Shown: one piece after another, positions 48,254 to 57,177 of the stretch
Numbering within the stretch: the stretch's first letter is position 1
Layout of the letters: each line of letters starts with the position of its first letter
Notes under the pieces: generated by a model
The model's input: only the letters and a program-made list of their open reading frames with translations
Databases searched by the model: none
Told to the model about the DNA's origin: nothing
Translations under genes and position numbers: made by a program
Origin: Bacteroidales bacterium
GTDB taxonomy: Bacteria > Bacteroidota > Bacteroidia > Bacteroidales > WCHB1-69
NCBI GenBank assembly: GCA_017615795.1
Contig: JAFZZK010000036.1
Span: 54,247 to 118,246, forward strand
Reading direction: 5' to 3'
Length of the DNA: 64,000 nucleotides

Positions 48254-48305
48254 GAAAAGAACGCCACAACTTCTGGGAGGAGACGGCGTGCGTTGGAAAC
48301 CTGTA

Positions 48306-49064
48306 TCAGTACCTTATCTCCACCCTGTCGCCGACACTCAAGGAGGCGAGGAGGGCCACGTCGCCCTGGTACATGGAGATTTGTAGATGCTGTAAGGCGT
48401 TGTTTGTCAAAAACATACCATCCGTCTTGGTGTATTCTGAAAAATATTTCTCGATTTTCCACTCCGTTTTGGAATGGACGGACATTTTGAAGGCACCGCC
48501 CTGCACCGCTTCGAGGAACATGTCGGTGGGGATGTTGGTTATGGCGTTGAAGGCAGCGTCGATATAGACAATCTCGCCTTCTATGGTACGTTGCGACGCA
48601 CTATGGAAGAGTACCGCGCCCAAGGTTCGTTCGAATGTGGCGTATGTTTCCGTGACCTCCTCCACGTTGCCCGCATACACAGCTTGTGCAAGACGCACCA
48701 TACCCTCTACGGTGGTGCTGAAATCACCCGTCAGCCGCCGCCCCTGCAGGGGTCCTGTCTTCCCGAACATCAAGAAGAACACGCCGTTATCCTGACCGAT
48801 GAAATAGTGGCCGTCGTGTTCCAACAGCACGGGCGCGATGGTAGCGGTGTGGCTCGTGTTGGTGAGCAGAAGATGCACCGACCCGTCGGGAAAACTGAGA
48901 TAGCTGTTTTTCATGATGAACGCGGACTGCGCCACGTTAAAGAAATCAATGTGGTGGGAAATGTCGATGACATTCGCACCGGGGAGATCTGTGAGGAGAC
49001 GTCCCTTGAGCATGGCCACGTAAGGGTCGCGCAGGCGCCAGTCGCTGATAAGTGTAATTGTCAT
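48306..49064 (-). CDS. SAM hydroxide adenosyltransferase (DUF62 / chlorinase-fluorinase family)
   Basis: A 252-aa enzyme of the family that includes fluorinase and the common bacterial SAM hydrolases, which convert SAM plus water to adenosine and methionine. Family marks are TLISDWRLRDPYVAMLKG at the N-terminus, NVIDISHHIDFFNVAQSAFIM near 33-52, YFIGQDNGVFFLMF near 85-99 and IVYIDAAFNAITNI near 168-182. Halogenating activity is not suggested. It lies downstream of purN, separated by an 8-bp stem hairpin at 49108-49127. Its cellular role is unclear. Confidence 0.88.
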   Translation of the reverse strand: MTITLISDWRLRDPYVAMLKGRLLTDLPGANVIDISHHIDFFNVAQSAFIMKNSYLSFPDGSVHLLLTNTSHTATIAPVLLEHDGHYFIGQDNGVFFLMFGKTGPLQGRRLTGDFSTTVEGMVRLAQAVYAGNVEEVTETYATFERTLGAVLFHSASQRTIEGEIVYIDAAFNAITNIPTDMFLEAVQGGAFKMSVHSKTEWKIEKYFSEYTKTDGMFLTNNALQHLQISMYQGDVALLASLSVGDRVEIRY

Positions 49065-49107
49065 AAGAAGGTTTTGTTATGGTCAACGGGGGCGTCAACC
49101 ACTTTTT

Positions 49108-49127
49108 ACGGCCAACACATTGGCCGT
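49108..49127 (-). terminator. Intercistronic hairpin after purN
   Basis: Stem ACGGCCAA / TTGGCCGT with a 4-nt loop, beginning at the purN stop codon. No T-run follows on the minus strand, so it may act as an mRNA processing or stability element more than as a terminator. Confidence 0.35.
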
Positions 49128-49694
49128 TTACATATTTACTATTGTGTTGATGGTTTCGGGGTAATGCCGGTGTTCCAGTTGATGGATGTGGGTCTCGATC
49201 TCGTCGAGGGTTTCGGTGCCGTTGCTGTGGAATGCGAACTGATCGATGATTTTGCCGGTGTCAACGCCTTCGTCCACGAAATGGATGGTGATGCCGAACA
49301 CACGGACGCCGTAGCGGTAGGCGTCGTCGATGCCATGGGCACCGGGGAAGGAGGGCAGCAAGGCGGGGTGGAGGTTGATGATGCGCATGGGATAATGGGT
49401 GAGGAGCACCTTGCCGATGTAGCGCATATAACCAGCCAAGATGATATAATCCACACCGCGGCTCTGCAACTCATGCAGGATGGCGGTCTCGTAGGCGCTC
49501 TTGTCGGCGTACTCCTTGGCGCAGAAAGTGAACGCGTCAATGCCGTTGGCATTGGCGCGTTCCACTGCTTTGCAATTCGGCTTGTCGGAGACCAACAGGG
49601 CGATTTCCGCCTGGAGCGTCCCCTCCTTTACGGCTTCGATGATGGCCTGGAAATTAGAGCCGAAGCCGGAAGCGAAAACTGCGATTTTTTTCAT
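49128..49694 (-). CDS. purN: Phosphoribosylglycinamide formyltransferase
   Basis: Third step of purine synthesis: transfers formyl from 10-formyl-THF to GAR. The protein is 188 aa. Motifs present are FASGFGSNFQAIIEA near residues 8-22, SDKPNCKAVERA near 36, ILAGYMRYIGKVLL near 85 and the catalytic stretch RIINLHPALLPSFPGAHGIDDA near 99-120 with the Asn-Leu-His triad element; FVDEGVDTGKII follows near 145. The Cys-rich lipoprotein gene ends 6 bp upstream, so the two genes are likely on one transcript. Confidence 0.96.
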   Translation of the reverse strand: MKKIAVFASGFGSNFQAIIEAVKEGTLQAEIALLVSDKPNCKAVERANANGIDAFTFCAKEYADKSAYETAILHELQSRGVDYIILAGYMRYIGKVLLTHYPMRIINLHPALLPSFPGAHGIDDAYRYGVRVFGITIHFVDEGVDTGKIIDQFAFHSNGTETLDEIETHIHQLEHRHYPETINTIVNM

Positions 49695-49700
49695 AGAAGA

Positions 49701-50180
49701 CTACTTGCCTTTACATTCACCCTCTTTCGGGCATTTACCGTCCTTCTTGCACTCGCCTTTGCCTTCTTTGCAACATTTGCCCTCTTTTGGACCCTCTTTG
49801 CAACAAGGTTTCTTGCAGCAGGGGCAAAGGTCGAAAGCAGCCTTCTTCTCGTCGAGGGAGAGTTGGTCCCACTTGCTCATCTGCTCCTCGAATTTAGCCT
49901 TTTGGGCTTCCATCTCTTCAACAGCGGCTTTTTGCTTGTCGTAAGCGGCCTTGCGGTCATTGAGCAGTTCGGCTTTGCGCTCGTCGGTGAGGTTGTCCCA
50001 GTTTTTCCAATCCTCCATTGCTTTCTGGCACTTTTCGTCCATCTCGCAATGAGGGCCGTCTTTCATTTCCATGCAGGGGCCGTCTTTCGGGAACGGTGGT
50101 CTTTGTTCTTCTTTTGCCTTGTTGTTGCAAGAAGCAAACACTAAACAGCACGCAGCTGCCAAAATCATCAGTTTCTTCAT
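49701..50180 (-). CDS. Cys- and Lys-rich lipoprotein of unknown function
   Basis: A 159-aa lipoprotein: signal peptide MKKLMILAAACCLVFASC with the lipobox Cys near residue 18. The mature protein has a charged helical middle (about 50-115, EDWKNWDNLTDERKAELLNDR, probably coiled coil) and a C-terminal 40 residues dense in Cys pairs (CPCCKKPCCKEGP, then KCCKEGKGECKKDGKCPKEGEC). Counting from residue 115, ten Cys occur in about 45 residues. Metal or haem binding, or disulfide cross-linking, is possible. No family is recognised. The promoter -7 box is at 50215-50222; it is transcribed with purN. Confidence 0.8.
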   Translation of the reverse strand: MKKLMILAAACCLVFASCNNKAKEEQRPPFPKDGPCMEMKDGPHCEMDEKCQKAMEDWKNWDNLTDERKAELLNDRKAAYDKQKAAVEEMEAQKAKFEEQMSKWDQLSLDEKKAAFDLCPCCKKPCCKEGPKEGKCCKEGKGECKKDGKCPKEGECKGK

Positions 50181-50214
50181 TTTTCCAAAATTTAAGTTGA
50201 TAAATTAAGAGCGG

Positions 50215-50222
50215 CAAAGATA
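50215..50222 (-). promoter_or_regulatory. -7 box for the Cys-rich lipoprotein-purN transcript
   Basis: TATCTTTG on the minus strand, 35 bp upstream of the ATG at 50180. Confidence 0.5.
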
Positions 50223-50231
50223 CAAAATTGC

Positions 50232-50239
50232 TATTTTTG
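50232..50239 (+). promoter_or_regulatory. -7 box for the S9 peptidase
   Basis: TATTTTTG on the plus strand, 23 bp upstream of the ATG at 50263 and divergent from the box at 50215-50222. Confidence 0.5.
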
Positions 50240-50262
50240 CAGCCCTATAAAAATAATCTTTT

Positions 50263-52347
50263 ATGAAAAAAATTTTGTTCGTAACCATTATCGCCACCAT
50301 GTTGTTCAGCAGTTGTGCCAAAAAGTCCAAGGAAGACTCTAACACCGTCATTTCCAAAGAAAACCGAGAAGCTCCCGACTACAGCAAGGGAGTAATGGAT
50401 GAAAAAATCCTATGGTATCTGGGCCGTCTTTCCGACGTGAAGGTTTCGCCCGACGGCAAGACACTTCTGTACAGCGTCAAATATTATGACTACAAAGCCA
50501 ACACCGGCAACGCCGAATTATACACCATGCCCGTGGAGGGCGGCGAATCCGCGCGCGTGACCTCCACCCCCAACGACGAAATGCAGCCCGTCTGGCGTCC
50601 CGACGGCAAGAAAATCGCCTATCTCTACAGCGATGACAAGGGCACCCAGATTTGGGAGTGCGACCCCGACGGCTCCCACGCCAAACAAATCACCCATGTG
50701 GAGGGCGACATCAACAGCTTCAGCTACGCACCCGACATGAAGCACATCAGCTATGCCATGAACGTGCAGATCGACCCCACCATCGAGCAGCGCTATCCCG
50801 ACCTGCCCAAGGCCAACGCGATGATTTACGACGACCTGATGTACCGCCACTGGAACTACTGGGCCGACGGCACCTACAGCCACCTCTTCATCGCCGACTA
50901 TCCCTCTTGTGACAACGCCACCGACCTGTTAGAGGGGCAGAAATTCCATTGTCCCACGCCTCCGTTCGGCGGTGCCGAGGAGTTTGTCTGGAGCCCCGAC
51001 GGCAAATCCATCGCCTACTGCTGCAAGAAACTCTCCGGCAAAGCCTTCGCCGAGAGCACCAACACGGACGTCTATCTCTACAATCTCGCCGACAAATCCA
51101 CGCGCAACCTCTCCGAGGGCAACATGGGCTACGACATGGCTCCCGTCTTCTCCCCCGACGGCAAGAAACTGGTCTGGTGGAGCATGGAGACCGACGGCTT
51201 CGAGTCTGACAAGCACCGCATGGCCCTCTGCGACCTCAGCACGGGCAAGTGGGAGGACTGCACCGCCGACTTCGACCAGAACGCCACCAACTTCGCCTGG
51301 AGCGAAGACGGCAAGAAAATCTATTTCACCAGCGACAAGGAGGGCACCATCCAAGTTTACGGCTACGACATTGCCGCCCGCACCTTCGAGCAAATCACCG
51401 ACGGCGACTACGACTACAACTCCATACAAGTGTGCGGCGACCAGATTATCGCCACGCGCACCACGCACGCCTATCCTGCCGAAATTTACGGCATAAACTT
51501 GAAGAATAAAGAGGTTAAACAACTGAGCTTCATCAACAAGGACGTGCTTGATAAGATCACGTTGGGCAAGACCATCAAGAAATGGGTGGAGACCACCGAC
51601 GGCAAGCAGATGCTGGTGTGGGTGATCCTGCCCCCCAACTTCGACTCCACGAAGACCTACCCGACGTTGCTCTACTGCGAGGGCGGTCCGCAGTCACCGG
51701 TCAGCCAGTTCTACTCCTACCGCTGGAACTTCCAGATGATGGCGGCGCACGACTACATCATCGTGGCCCCCAACCGCCGCGGCCTGCCCGGCTTCGGCCA
51801 AAAGTGGAACGACGACATCAGCGGCGACTATGGCGGCCAGTGCATGAAGGACTACCTCTCCGCCATTGACGCGCTTGCCAAGGAGCCTTACGTGGACGAG
51901 AACAAACTCGGCTGCATCGGCGCCAGCTTCGGCGGCTTCAGCGTCTATTGGCTCGCCGGCCACCACGACAAGCGCTTCAAGTGCTTCATCGCCCACTGCG
52001 GCATGTTCAACTTCGAGAGCTGGTACGGCACCACCGAGGAGCTCTTCTTCGCCAACCACGACATCGAGGGCAACTACTGGCAGAATCCCATGCCCAAGAG
52101 CTATGACTTCTCACCGCACCGCTTTGTGGGCAACTGGGACACCCCGATACTGGTTATCCATGGCGGCAACGACTTCCGCATCCCCTACACCGAGGGCATG
52201 CAGGCCTACGACGTGGCCCAGATGAAGGGCATTCCCAGCCGCTTCCTCTTCTTCCCCGACGAGTGCCACTTTGTCACCAAACCGCAGAACGCCATGCTTT
52301 GGCAACGCGAGTTCTTCCGCTGGCTCGACCAGTGGCTGAAAGAATAG
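50263..52347 (+). CDS. S9 family prolyl oligopeptidase-type peptidase (lipoprotein)
   Basis: Exported serine peptidase of the DPP/POP type, 694 aa. The N-terminus is a lipoprotein signal (TMLFSSC-A, Cys near residue 18). A beta-propeller occupies about 45-420 with WD40-like PD40 repeats (for example VKVSPDGKTLLYSVKYY, APVFSPDGKKLVWWS, FAWSEDGKKIYFTSDK). The alpha/beta-hydrolase domain holds the catalytic triad: S555 in GASFGGFSVYW, D637 in HGGNDFRIPYTE and H669 in DECHFV. The substrate is probably peptides, but propeller-gated specificity cannot be read here. It is transcribed alone from a -7 box at 50232-50239. Confidence 0.94.
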   Translation: MKKILFVTIIATMLFSSCAKKSKEDSNTVISKENREAPDYSKGVMDEKILWYLGRLSDVKVSPDGKTLLYSVKYYDYKANTGNAELYTMPVEGGESARVTSTPNDEMQPVWRPDGKKIAYLYSDDKGTQIWECDPDGSHAKQITHVEGDINSFSYAPDMKHISYAMNVQIDPTIEQRYPDLPKANAMIYDDLMYRHWNYWADGTYSHLFIADYPSCDNATDLLEGQKFHCPTPPFGGAEEFVWSPDGKSIAYCCKKLSGKAFAESTNTDVYLYNLADKSTRNLSEGNMGYDMAPVFSPDGKKLVWWSMETDGFESDKHRMALCDLSTGKWEDCTADFDQNATNFAWSEDGKKIYFTSDKEGTIQVYGYDIAARTFEQITDGDYDYNSIQVCGDQIIATRTTHAYPAEIYGINLKNKEVKQLSFINKDVLDKITLGKTIKKWVETTDGKQMLVWVILPPNFDSTKTYPTLLYCEGGPQSPVSQFYSYRWNFQMMAAHDYIIVAPNRRGLPGFGQKWNDDISGDYGGQCMKDYLSAIDALAKEPYVDENKLGCIGASFGGFSVYWLAGHHDKRFKCFIAHCGMFNFESWYGTTEELFFANHDIEGNYWQNPMPKSYDFSPHRFVGNWDTPILVIHGGNDFRIPYTEGMQAYDVAQMKGIPSRFLFFPDECHFVTKPQNAMLWQREFFRWLDQWLKE

Positions 52348-52396
52348 CCTTCGATACTAACATTTCGTCGTATGATATAAAGATGGAAGGGACGGG

Positions 52397-52500
52397 GCGC
52401 GCCGCGATTTCTTCCCGCACGCCGTCCATCCCAGGGGTTGCGGCGCTCGTTCCTCGCGCCTTAACCCCTGGCTACCGAGCTTTTGCCCCTACGGGGCTGC
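52397..52500. repeat. Dispersed intergenic repeat, copy 2
   Basis: This copy includes GCGCGCCGCGATTTCTTCCC and CCCAGGGGTTGCGGCG, matching 48201-48253. It is followed by CCTTAACCCCTGGC, which is complementary to the CCAGGGGTTAAGG block, so it can fold back on itself. The end GCCCCTACGGGGC is a further small palindrome. Confidence 0.6.
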
Positions 52501-52508
52501 TCATGGAT

Positions 52509-52551
52509 TACTAAAAATAATTATATACCCGATGTCTCAAATATATCAGGG
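52509..52551 (-). terminator. Possible terminator of the bile-acid-symporter-like gene
   Basis: On the minus strand, at the stop codon, CCTGAT pairs with ATCGGG (one wobble) and is followed by a TA/T-rich run. The sequence resembles that after alaS (47987-48031). Confidence 0.4.
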
Positions 52552-53457
52552 CTTTTGCGTTTCCTTCATTCGGGTGTTGTAATGCCATATCTGCCAGCTG
52601 TTGAACATGTTCTGCCAGATGGAATAGAACGCCAAAAACACGGAGGCCAACGGATTGAGGTAGGTGGTTGCCATCCAGATGCCGAAGGCGGTGTTCTTCT
52701 GGCCCATCAATTGCCCGCCGGCGATGGTGTCGCCCTCACGGTGCCCCACCCATTTGCCCAAACCGAAGTTCAGCACACACACGAGGATGGAGGCCGCGCC
52801 CAGCCACAGAATATTCATCTCGTTACCCTTGCCGTGCAGAAAGACGTAGTCGATGGTGCGCCCCAGCGTGAGAAACAGCAGGAAAGCCCACACATAAAAG
52901 GTGATGTCTTTGTACCGGCTTAGGAAGTTGTTGGCCTTGGGCAAGAAAAGTTGCAGGAACAACGCTACAAAGAAGGGCAACGCGATGGTGGAGCTGACCT
53001 TCCTGAAAATCATCCAAAAGGAGGTGGCGAAGGCCATTTCCTGGTGCAAGCCGATGAAGGAGAAATAGAAGGGTGCTATAAGCACGATGAGCAGGTTGCC
53101 GAAGATGGTGTATTCCGTGATGGTCTCGCGATTGGCGCCCAACAGGCAGGAGACCACGACCACCGAGGCGGCCACGGGACAGAGGATGCCGATGAAGACC
53201 CCTTGCGCCAGCAAATCGTTGTGCGTAAGAGCCCGGATAAGGTAGTAACTGCCTACGCTTGCCACCGTCTGGAACAGCATGATCCAGACATTCAGCCTTG
53301 TGAGGCGCAACTTGCGGATGTCCACCGCCACGAAATTGAGCAACAGGATGGTGAAAATCAGATAAGGGGCGAGAAACGCGAAGCGACCGCACCACGTGTG
53401 CAGCAGCAGGCCCATTACCATGGCAAATGGAAGAACGTAACTGCGCAGCTTATCCAT
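52546..53457 (-). CDS. Bile acid:sodium symporter-family (SBF-like) transporter
   Basis: Inner-membrane protein of 303 aa with about 9-10 hydrophobic segments in the SBF/BASS pattern. Characteristic stretches are FVAVDIRKLRLTR near residue 43, GILCPVAASVVVVSCLLGANRETITEYTIFGNLL near 90-124 and the C-terminal GGQLMGQKNTAFGIWMATTYLNPLASVF near 248-275. Relatives take up bile acids, organic anions or pyruvate-like molecules; a substrate cannot be assigned. It begins 6 bp after the LptF/G-type gene and is probably on its transcript. Confidence 0.85.
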   Translation of the reverse strand: MDKLRSYVLPFAMVMGLLLHTWCGRFAFLAPYLIFTILLLNFVAVDIRKLRLTRLNVWIMLFQTVASVGSYYLIRALTHNDLLAQGVFIGILCPVAASVVVVSCLLGANRETITEYTIFGNLLIVLIAPFYFSFIGLHQEMAFATSFWMIFRKVSSTIALPFFVALFLQLFLPKANNFLSRYKDITFYVWAFLLFLTLGRTIDYVFLHGKGNEMNILWLGAASILVCVLNFGLGKWVGHREGDTIAGGQLMGQKNTAFGIWMATTYLNPLASVFLAFYSIWQNMFNSWQIWHYNTRMKETQKP

Positions 53458-53463
53458 GGAGTG

Positions 53464-54588
53464 CTATTTTTGCGCGAAGCGCAACATCAAAATGGTAATA
53501 ATCAAGAAGATGATATTGGGAATCCATGTGCCAAGCACAGGCGACAGTCCGCCTGAAACGGAAAAGACCGTGGAAACCTGCTGCAAGAAAATGAAAGTGA
53601 AGGCCAAGCCCATACCGATGAAGATGTGGACACCCACGCCACGGGCAGTTTTGCGCGAGGAGACACTCAATCCGAGAAAAGACAAAATAATGATACCCAA
53701 CGGGTTTGCAAGACGCTTGTGTCTCTCTATTTGATACTGTGCCACCAGACTCGATCCTCGTATTTTCTCTTCTTTGATAAAGTTGCGCAAATCGTTGTAC
53801 GACATCGTTTCGCTCACGTAGGCGTCTTGGTTGAGATTGATGGGTTTGATGTTGAAAACAGTGTCCAAGGTCTCGCCTGTTTCAATATGTTCCAAACCGT
53901 TCACGATGCGCCGGCGCATGTAGTCGTTGAGGGTCCAGTTCTGTTTTTCCTCATTGAAGATGATGCTTTTCGCGGAGATCTTCTCCACGATGTTCTTTTC
54001 GTCGAAGACCTCGTAAGTGAAAAAGTAGCCTGTGGCGGCATTGCGATCCCAGCGTTCCACGAAGATATAGCTGTTCGCGGAGTTTTTGATGTGCAGGTAT
54101 GTGGTTTGTGCTGCCTGTCGCCCGAAATGGGTGTACTTAAACTCGTTGAGTCGCGCGTTTGTCGAGGGCACGATAAAGTTTGCCAAAAAGAGCGACACCA
54201 GCATGGTGATGATGGAACCGACGAGGTAGGGCACCAAAAAACGCTTGAAGCTGACGCCGTTGCCCAAGATGGAGATGATCTCGTTGTGGGACGACAACCG
54301 TGAGGTGAACCAGATCACACTGATGAAAGTGAACAACGGGATGAAGAGGTTGATGAAATAGGGGATGAAATTAAGATAGTAGCCCGTGATGATCTCCTTG
54401 GCGGGGATGTCCTTATCCATGAAACGCTGGATGTTCTCCGAAAGGTCAAACACCACAACGATGGTCATCAGCAAGGTGACTGCATACACCACCGATCCGA
54501 GGAATTTCCTCAGGATGTAGGAGTCGATGATTTTCCATCCTGTCAGGTCGCGAAACTTCTCTTTCCAGAGGGTCAGTCGTTTTTTCAA
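53464..54588 (-). CDS. LptF/LptG-family permease
   Basis: Inner-membrane subunit of the LptB2FG transporter, which extracts lipopolysaccharide. The protein is 374 aa if it starts at TTG 54588 (TTG AAA AAA CGA), the only plausible codon downstream of the -7 box TATCTTTG (54608-54615); a longer reading from 54702 would begin upstream of the promoter. The family opening is IIDSYILRKFLGSVVYAVTLLMTIVVVFDLSEN, with six membrane helices (three N-terminal, three C-terminal) flanking a beta-jellyroll. LptF and LptG cannot be separated confidently here. lptC lies at 26724. The SBF-like gene follows after 6 bp. Confidence 0.9.
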   Translation of the reverse strand: MKKRLTLWKEKFRDLTGWKIIDSYILRKFLGSVVYAVTLLMTIVVVFDLSENIQRFMDKDIPAKEIITGYYLNFIPYFINLFIPLFTFISVIWFTSRLSSHNEIISILGNGVSFKRFLVPYLVGSIITMLVSLFLANFIVPSTNARLNEFKYTHFGRQAAQTTYLHIKNSANSYIFVERWDRNAATGYFFTYEVFDEKNIVEKISAKSIIFNEEKQNWTLNDYMRRRIVNGLEHIETGETLDTVFNIKPINLNQDAYVSETMSYNDLRNFIKEEKIRGSSLVAQYQIERHKRLANPLGIIILSFLGLSVSSRKTARGVGVHIFIGMGLAFTFIFLQQVSTVFSVSGGLSPVLGTWIPNIIFLIITILMLRFAQK

Positions 54589-54607
54589 GCCGTTGATTTT
54601 TGGGTTG

Positions 54608-54615
54608 CAAAGATA
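54608..54615 (-). promoter_or_regulatory. -7 box for the LptF/G-type gene
   Basis: TATCTTTG on the minus strand, 20 bp upstream of the TTG start at 54588. It decides that start over the longer reading. Confidence 0.5.
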
Positions 54616-54792
54616 CAAAAATAGGGAATAGGGTCGAGCTTGCGGAAATGGGGAAAAAACAGCCGGCTGCTGTCCCGTTGCCAAAATTATAAACAATTTC
54701 ACCCCCTGTTTCGACTACCCCGTTGATAATAGCAACAATAAGCTGTTTATAAGTTTTGGAAGCGAAATCAAAGTGCAAACCTGAATAATTTT

Positions 54793-54800
54793 TATCTTTG
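54793..54800 (+). promoter_or_regulatory. -7 box for the B12-riboswitch-nrdDG transcript
   Basis: TATCTTTG on the plus strand, immediately before the riboswitch; transcription should start near 54807. Confidence 0.55.
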
Positions 54801-54806
54801 CCGGCG

Positions 54807-54975
54807 GTTTCAGGTTCCTTTGTGAACAATAGGGAATCCTGTGAAAATCAGGAGCTATTCCCGTAGCTGTGAAGTTCTTACGTAAACCTTCGGCACCATG
54901 TCACTGACAATTCTCCATTGTTGGGAAGACGCCGGAAGGCGGAACAAGCCAGAAGACCTGCCTGACACCAGAAAC
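54807..54975 (+). promoter_or_regulatory. Cobalamin (B12) riboswitch
   Basis: Typical conserved core: AATAGGGAATCCTGTGAAAA followed by ATCAGGAGCTATTCCCGTAGCTGTGA, a GCCGGAAGGCGGAA segment, and the B12-box AAGCCAGAAGACCTGCC at 54946-54962. The P1 helix is GTTTC (54807-54811) with GAAAC (54971-54975). It lies in the leader of nrdD, 97 bp before its ATG. A downstream hairpin (AAGTTG...CAACTT near 55029-55052) may be part of the expression platform. Binding of cobalamin would be expected to switch nrdDG off. Confidence 0.93.
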
Positions 54976-55071
54976 GTAGCTTTCGGGATAAAAGCATACC
55001 TGTCCTCACGGAAAAACCATGCCCCTGGAAGTTGCTTCTTTTGAAACAACTTGACAAACCAACAACGACCT

Positions 55072-57177
55072 ATGATAGCTGACATCTACATCATCAAACG
55101 CAACGGCAAACGGGAACCCTTCTCGGTTGACAAAATCCGCAACGCCATCTCCAAGGCCTTCATCTCCGTAGGGGGCTTCGCCTCCCAAGAGGCCATGACC
55201 AACATCTTGAGCCGGCTCAACATCTACGACGGCATCGCCGTGGAGGAAATCCAGAACCAGGTGGAACGTTCCCTCATGGCCGAACGTTATTACGAGGTGG
55301 CCAAGGCCTATATCCTCTACCGCCAAAAGCACTATGAGGATCGTGAGGTCAAGGACAAGATGGAGTTCCTCATCAACTACTGCAACGCCCGCAACGCCGC
55401 CACCGGCAGCAAGTACGACGCCAACGCCAATGTGGAGCGCAAGAACATCGCCACCCTCATCGGCGAGCTGCCCAAGTCCAGCTTCATCCGTCTCAACCGC
55501 CGCATGCTCTGCGACCGCATCAAGGACATGTATGGCAAGGAGTTGGCAGACAAATATTTATACTATCTCAACCACCACTTTATCTATAAAAACGACGAGA
55601 CCAGCATTGCCAACTACTGCGCCAGCGTGACCATGTACCCCTGGCTGCTCAACGGCACCCAGAGCATCGGTGGCAACGCCTCCCGCCCCACCAACCTCAA
55701 GTCGTTCTGCGGCGGCTTCGTCAACATGGTGTTCATGGTCTCCAGCATGCTTAGCGGCGCCTGCGCCACTCCCGAGTTCCTGATGTACATGAACTACTTC
55801 ATCGAACTCGAATACGGCACCGACTACTATTTGCGCGCCGACGAGGTGGTGGACCTCTCCCTCAAGAAACGCACCATCGACAAGGTCATCACCGACTGTT
55901 TCGAGCAGGTGGTCTATACCATCAACCAGCCTTCCGGCGCCCGCAACTTCCAGTCTGTGTTCTGGAACATCGCCTATTACGACCAATACTACTTCAAGAG
56001 CCTCTTCGCCAACTTCCGCTTCCCTGACGGCAGCGAACCCCACTGGGATTCCCTCAACTGGTTGCAGAAGCGTTTCATGCGCTGGTTCAACAAGGAGCGC
56101 ACCCGCGCCGTGCTCACCTTCCCCGTGGAAACCATGGCCCTGCTGTCCAAGGACGGCGACGTGCTCGACCAAGAGTACGGCGACTTCACCGCCGAGATGT
56201 ATGCCGAAGGCCACTCCTTCTTCACCTATCTCAGCGACAACGCCGACTCATTGAGCAGCTGCTGTCGTCTGCGCAACGAGATCCAGGACAACGGCTTCAG
56301 CTACACCCTCGGTGCCGGCGGCGTCTCCACAGGCTCCAAGAGCGTGCTCACCATCAACCTCAACCGCTGCATCCAGTATGCCCACCGCAACAACATGCCC
56401 TACATGCAGTTCCTCGAAGAGATGGTGGACCTCACCCACAAGGTGCAGATTTGCTACAACGAGAACCTCAAATACCTGTTGGAAAAGGGCATGTTGCCGC
56501 TCTTCGATGCCGGCTACATCGCCATGTCGCGCCAATATCTCACCATCGGCATCAACGGACTTGTGGAGGCTGCCGAATACATGCATATCCCCATCAACGA
56601 CAACCCGCGCTACCAGGAGTTCGTCGAGGAGATTCTCGGCCTGATCGAGACCTACAACAAGCGCTACCGCACCAAAGACCTTCTCTTCAACTGCGAGATG
56701 ATTCCCGCTGAAAACGTGGGCGTGAAGCACGCCAAGTGGGACCGCGAGGATGGCTACGAGGTGCCCCGCGACTGTTACAACAGCTACTTTTACATCGTGG
56801 AAGATCAGAACACGAACCCGTTGGACAAGTTCCGCCTGCACGGACGCAAATACATCACCCACCTCACCGGTGGCTCGGCCCTGCACCTCAACTTGGAGGA
56901 GCATCTCTCCCAAAGCCAGTATCGCCAGCTGTTGCGCGTGGCCGCCGTGGAAGGCTGTAACTACTTCACCTTCAACATCCCCAACACGGTGTGCAACGAT
57001 TGCGGTCACATCGACAAACGTTACCTCAAGGAGTGTCCCGTCTGCCACAGCAAGAACGTGGACTACCTCACGCGCGTGATTGGCTATATGAAACGGGTGA
57101 GCAGCTTCTCCGAAGCCCGTCAGGAGGAAGAGCGCCGTCGTTACTACGCCAACGCCACCCACGATGAAGTTCTATAA
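55072..57177 (+). CDS. nrdD: Anaerobic (class III) ribonucleoside-triphosphate reductase
   Basis: Makes deoxynucleotides anaerobically with a glycyl radical. The protein is 701 aa from the ATG at 55072 (MIADIYIIKRNGKREPFSVDKI). An ATP-cone lies at about 3-92. The substrate-site Cys pair lies in SSCCRLRNEI near 404. The C-terminal zinc site has CNDCGH and CPVCHS near 643-660, and the glycyl radical is G671 in RVIGYMKRV. It overlaps nrdG by 14 bp. A cobalamin riboswitch precedes it, so expression is likely highest when B12 is scarce, which suggests a B12-dependent (class II) reductase elsewhere in the genome. Confidence 0.96.
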   Translation: MIADIYIIKRNGKREPFSVDKIRNAISKAFISVGGFASQEAMTNILSRLNIYDGIAVEEIQNQVERSLMAERYYEVAKAYILYRQKHYEDREVKDKMEFLINYCNARNAATGSKYDANANVERKNIATLIGELPKSSFIRLNRRMLCDRIKDMYGKELADKYLYYLNHHFIYKNDETSIANYCASVTMYPWLLNGTQSIGGNASRPTNLKSFCGGFVNMVFMVSSMLSGACATPEFLMYMNYFIELEYGTDYYLRADEVVDLSLKKRTIDKVITDCFEQVVYTINQPSGARNFQSVFWNIAYYDQYYFKSLFANFRFPDGSEPHWDSLNWLQKRFMRWFNKERTRAVLTFPVETMALLSKDGDVLDQEYGDFTAEMYAEGHSFFTYLSDNADSLSSCCRLRNEIQDNGFSYTLGAGGVSTGSKSVLTINLNRCIQYAHRNNMPYMQFLEEMVDLTHKVQICYNENLKYLLEKGMLPLFDAGYIAMSRQYLTIGINGLVEAAEYMHIPINDNPRYQEFVEEILGLIETYNKRYRTKDLLFNCEMIPAENVGVKHAKWDREDGYEVPRDCYNSYFYIVEDQNTNPLDKFRLHGRKYITHLTGGSALHLNLEEHLSQSQYRQLLRVAAVEGCNYFTFNIPNTVCNDCGHIDKRYLKECPVCHSKNVDYLTRVIGYMKRVSSFSEARQEEERRRYYANATHDEVL

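Noticed and set aside
54589-54702. N-terminal extension of the LptF/G-type protein
   Set aside because: It would begin upstream of the -7 box at 54608-54615 and has no family similarity.
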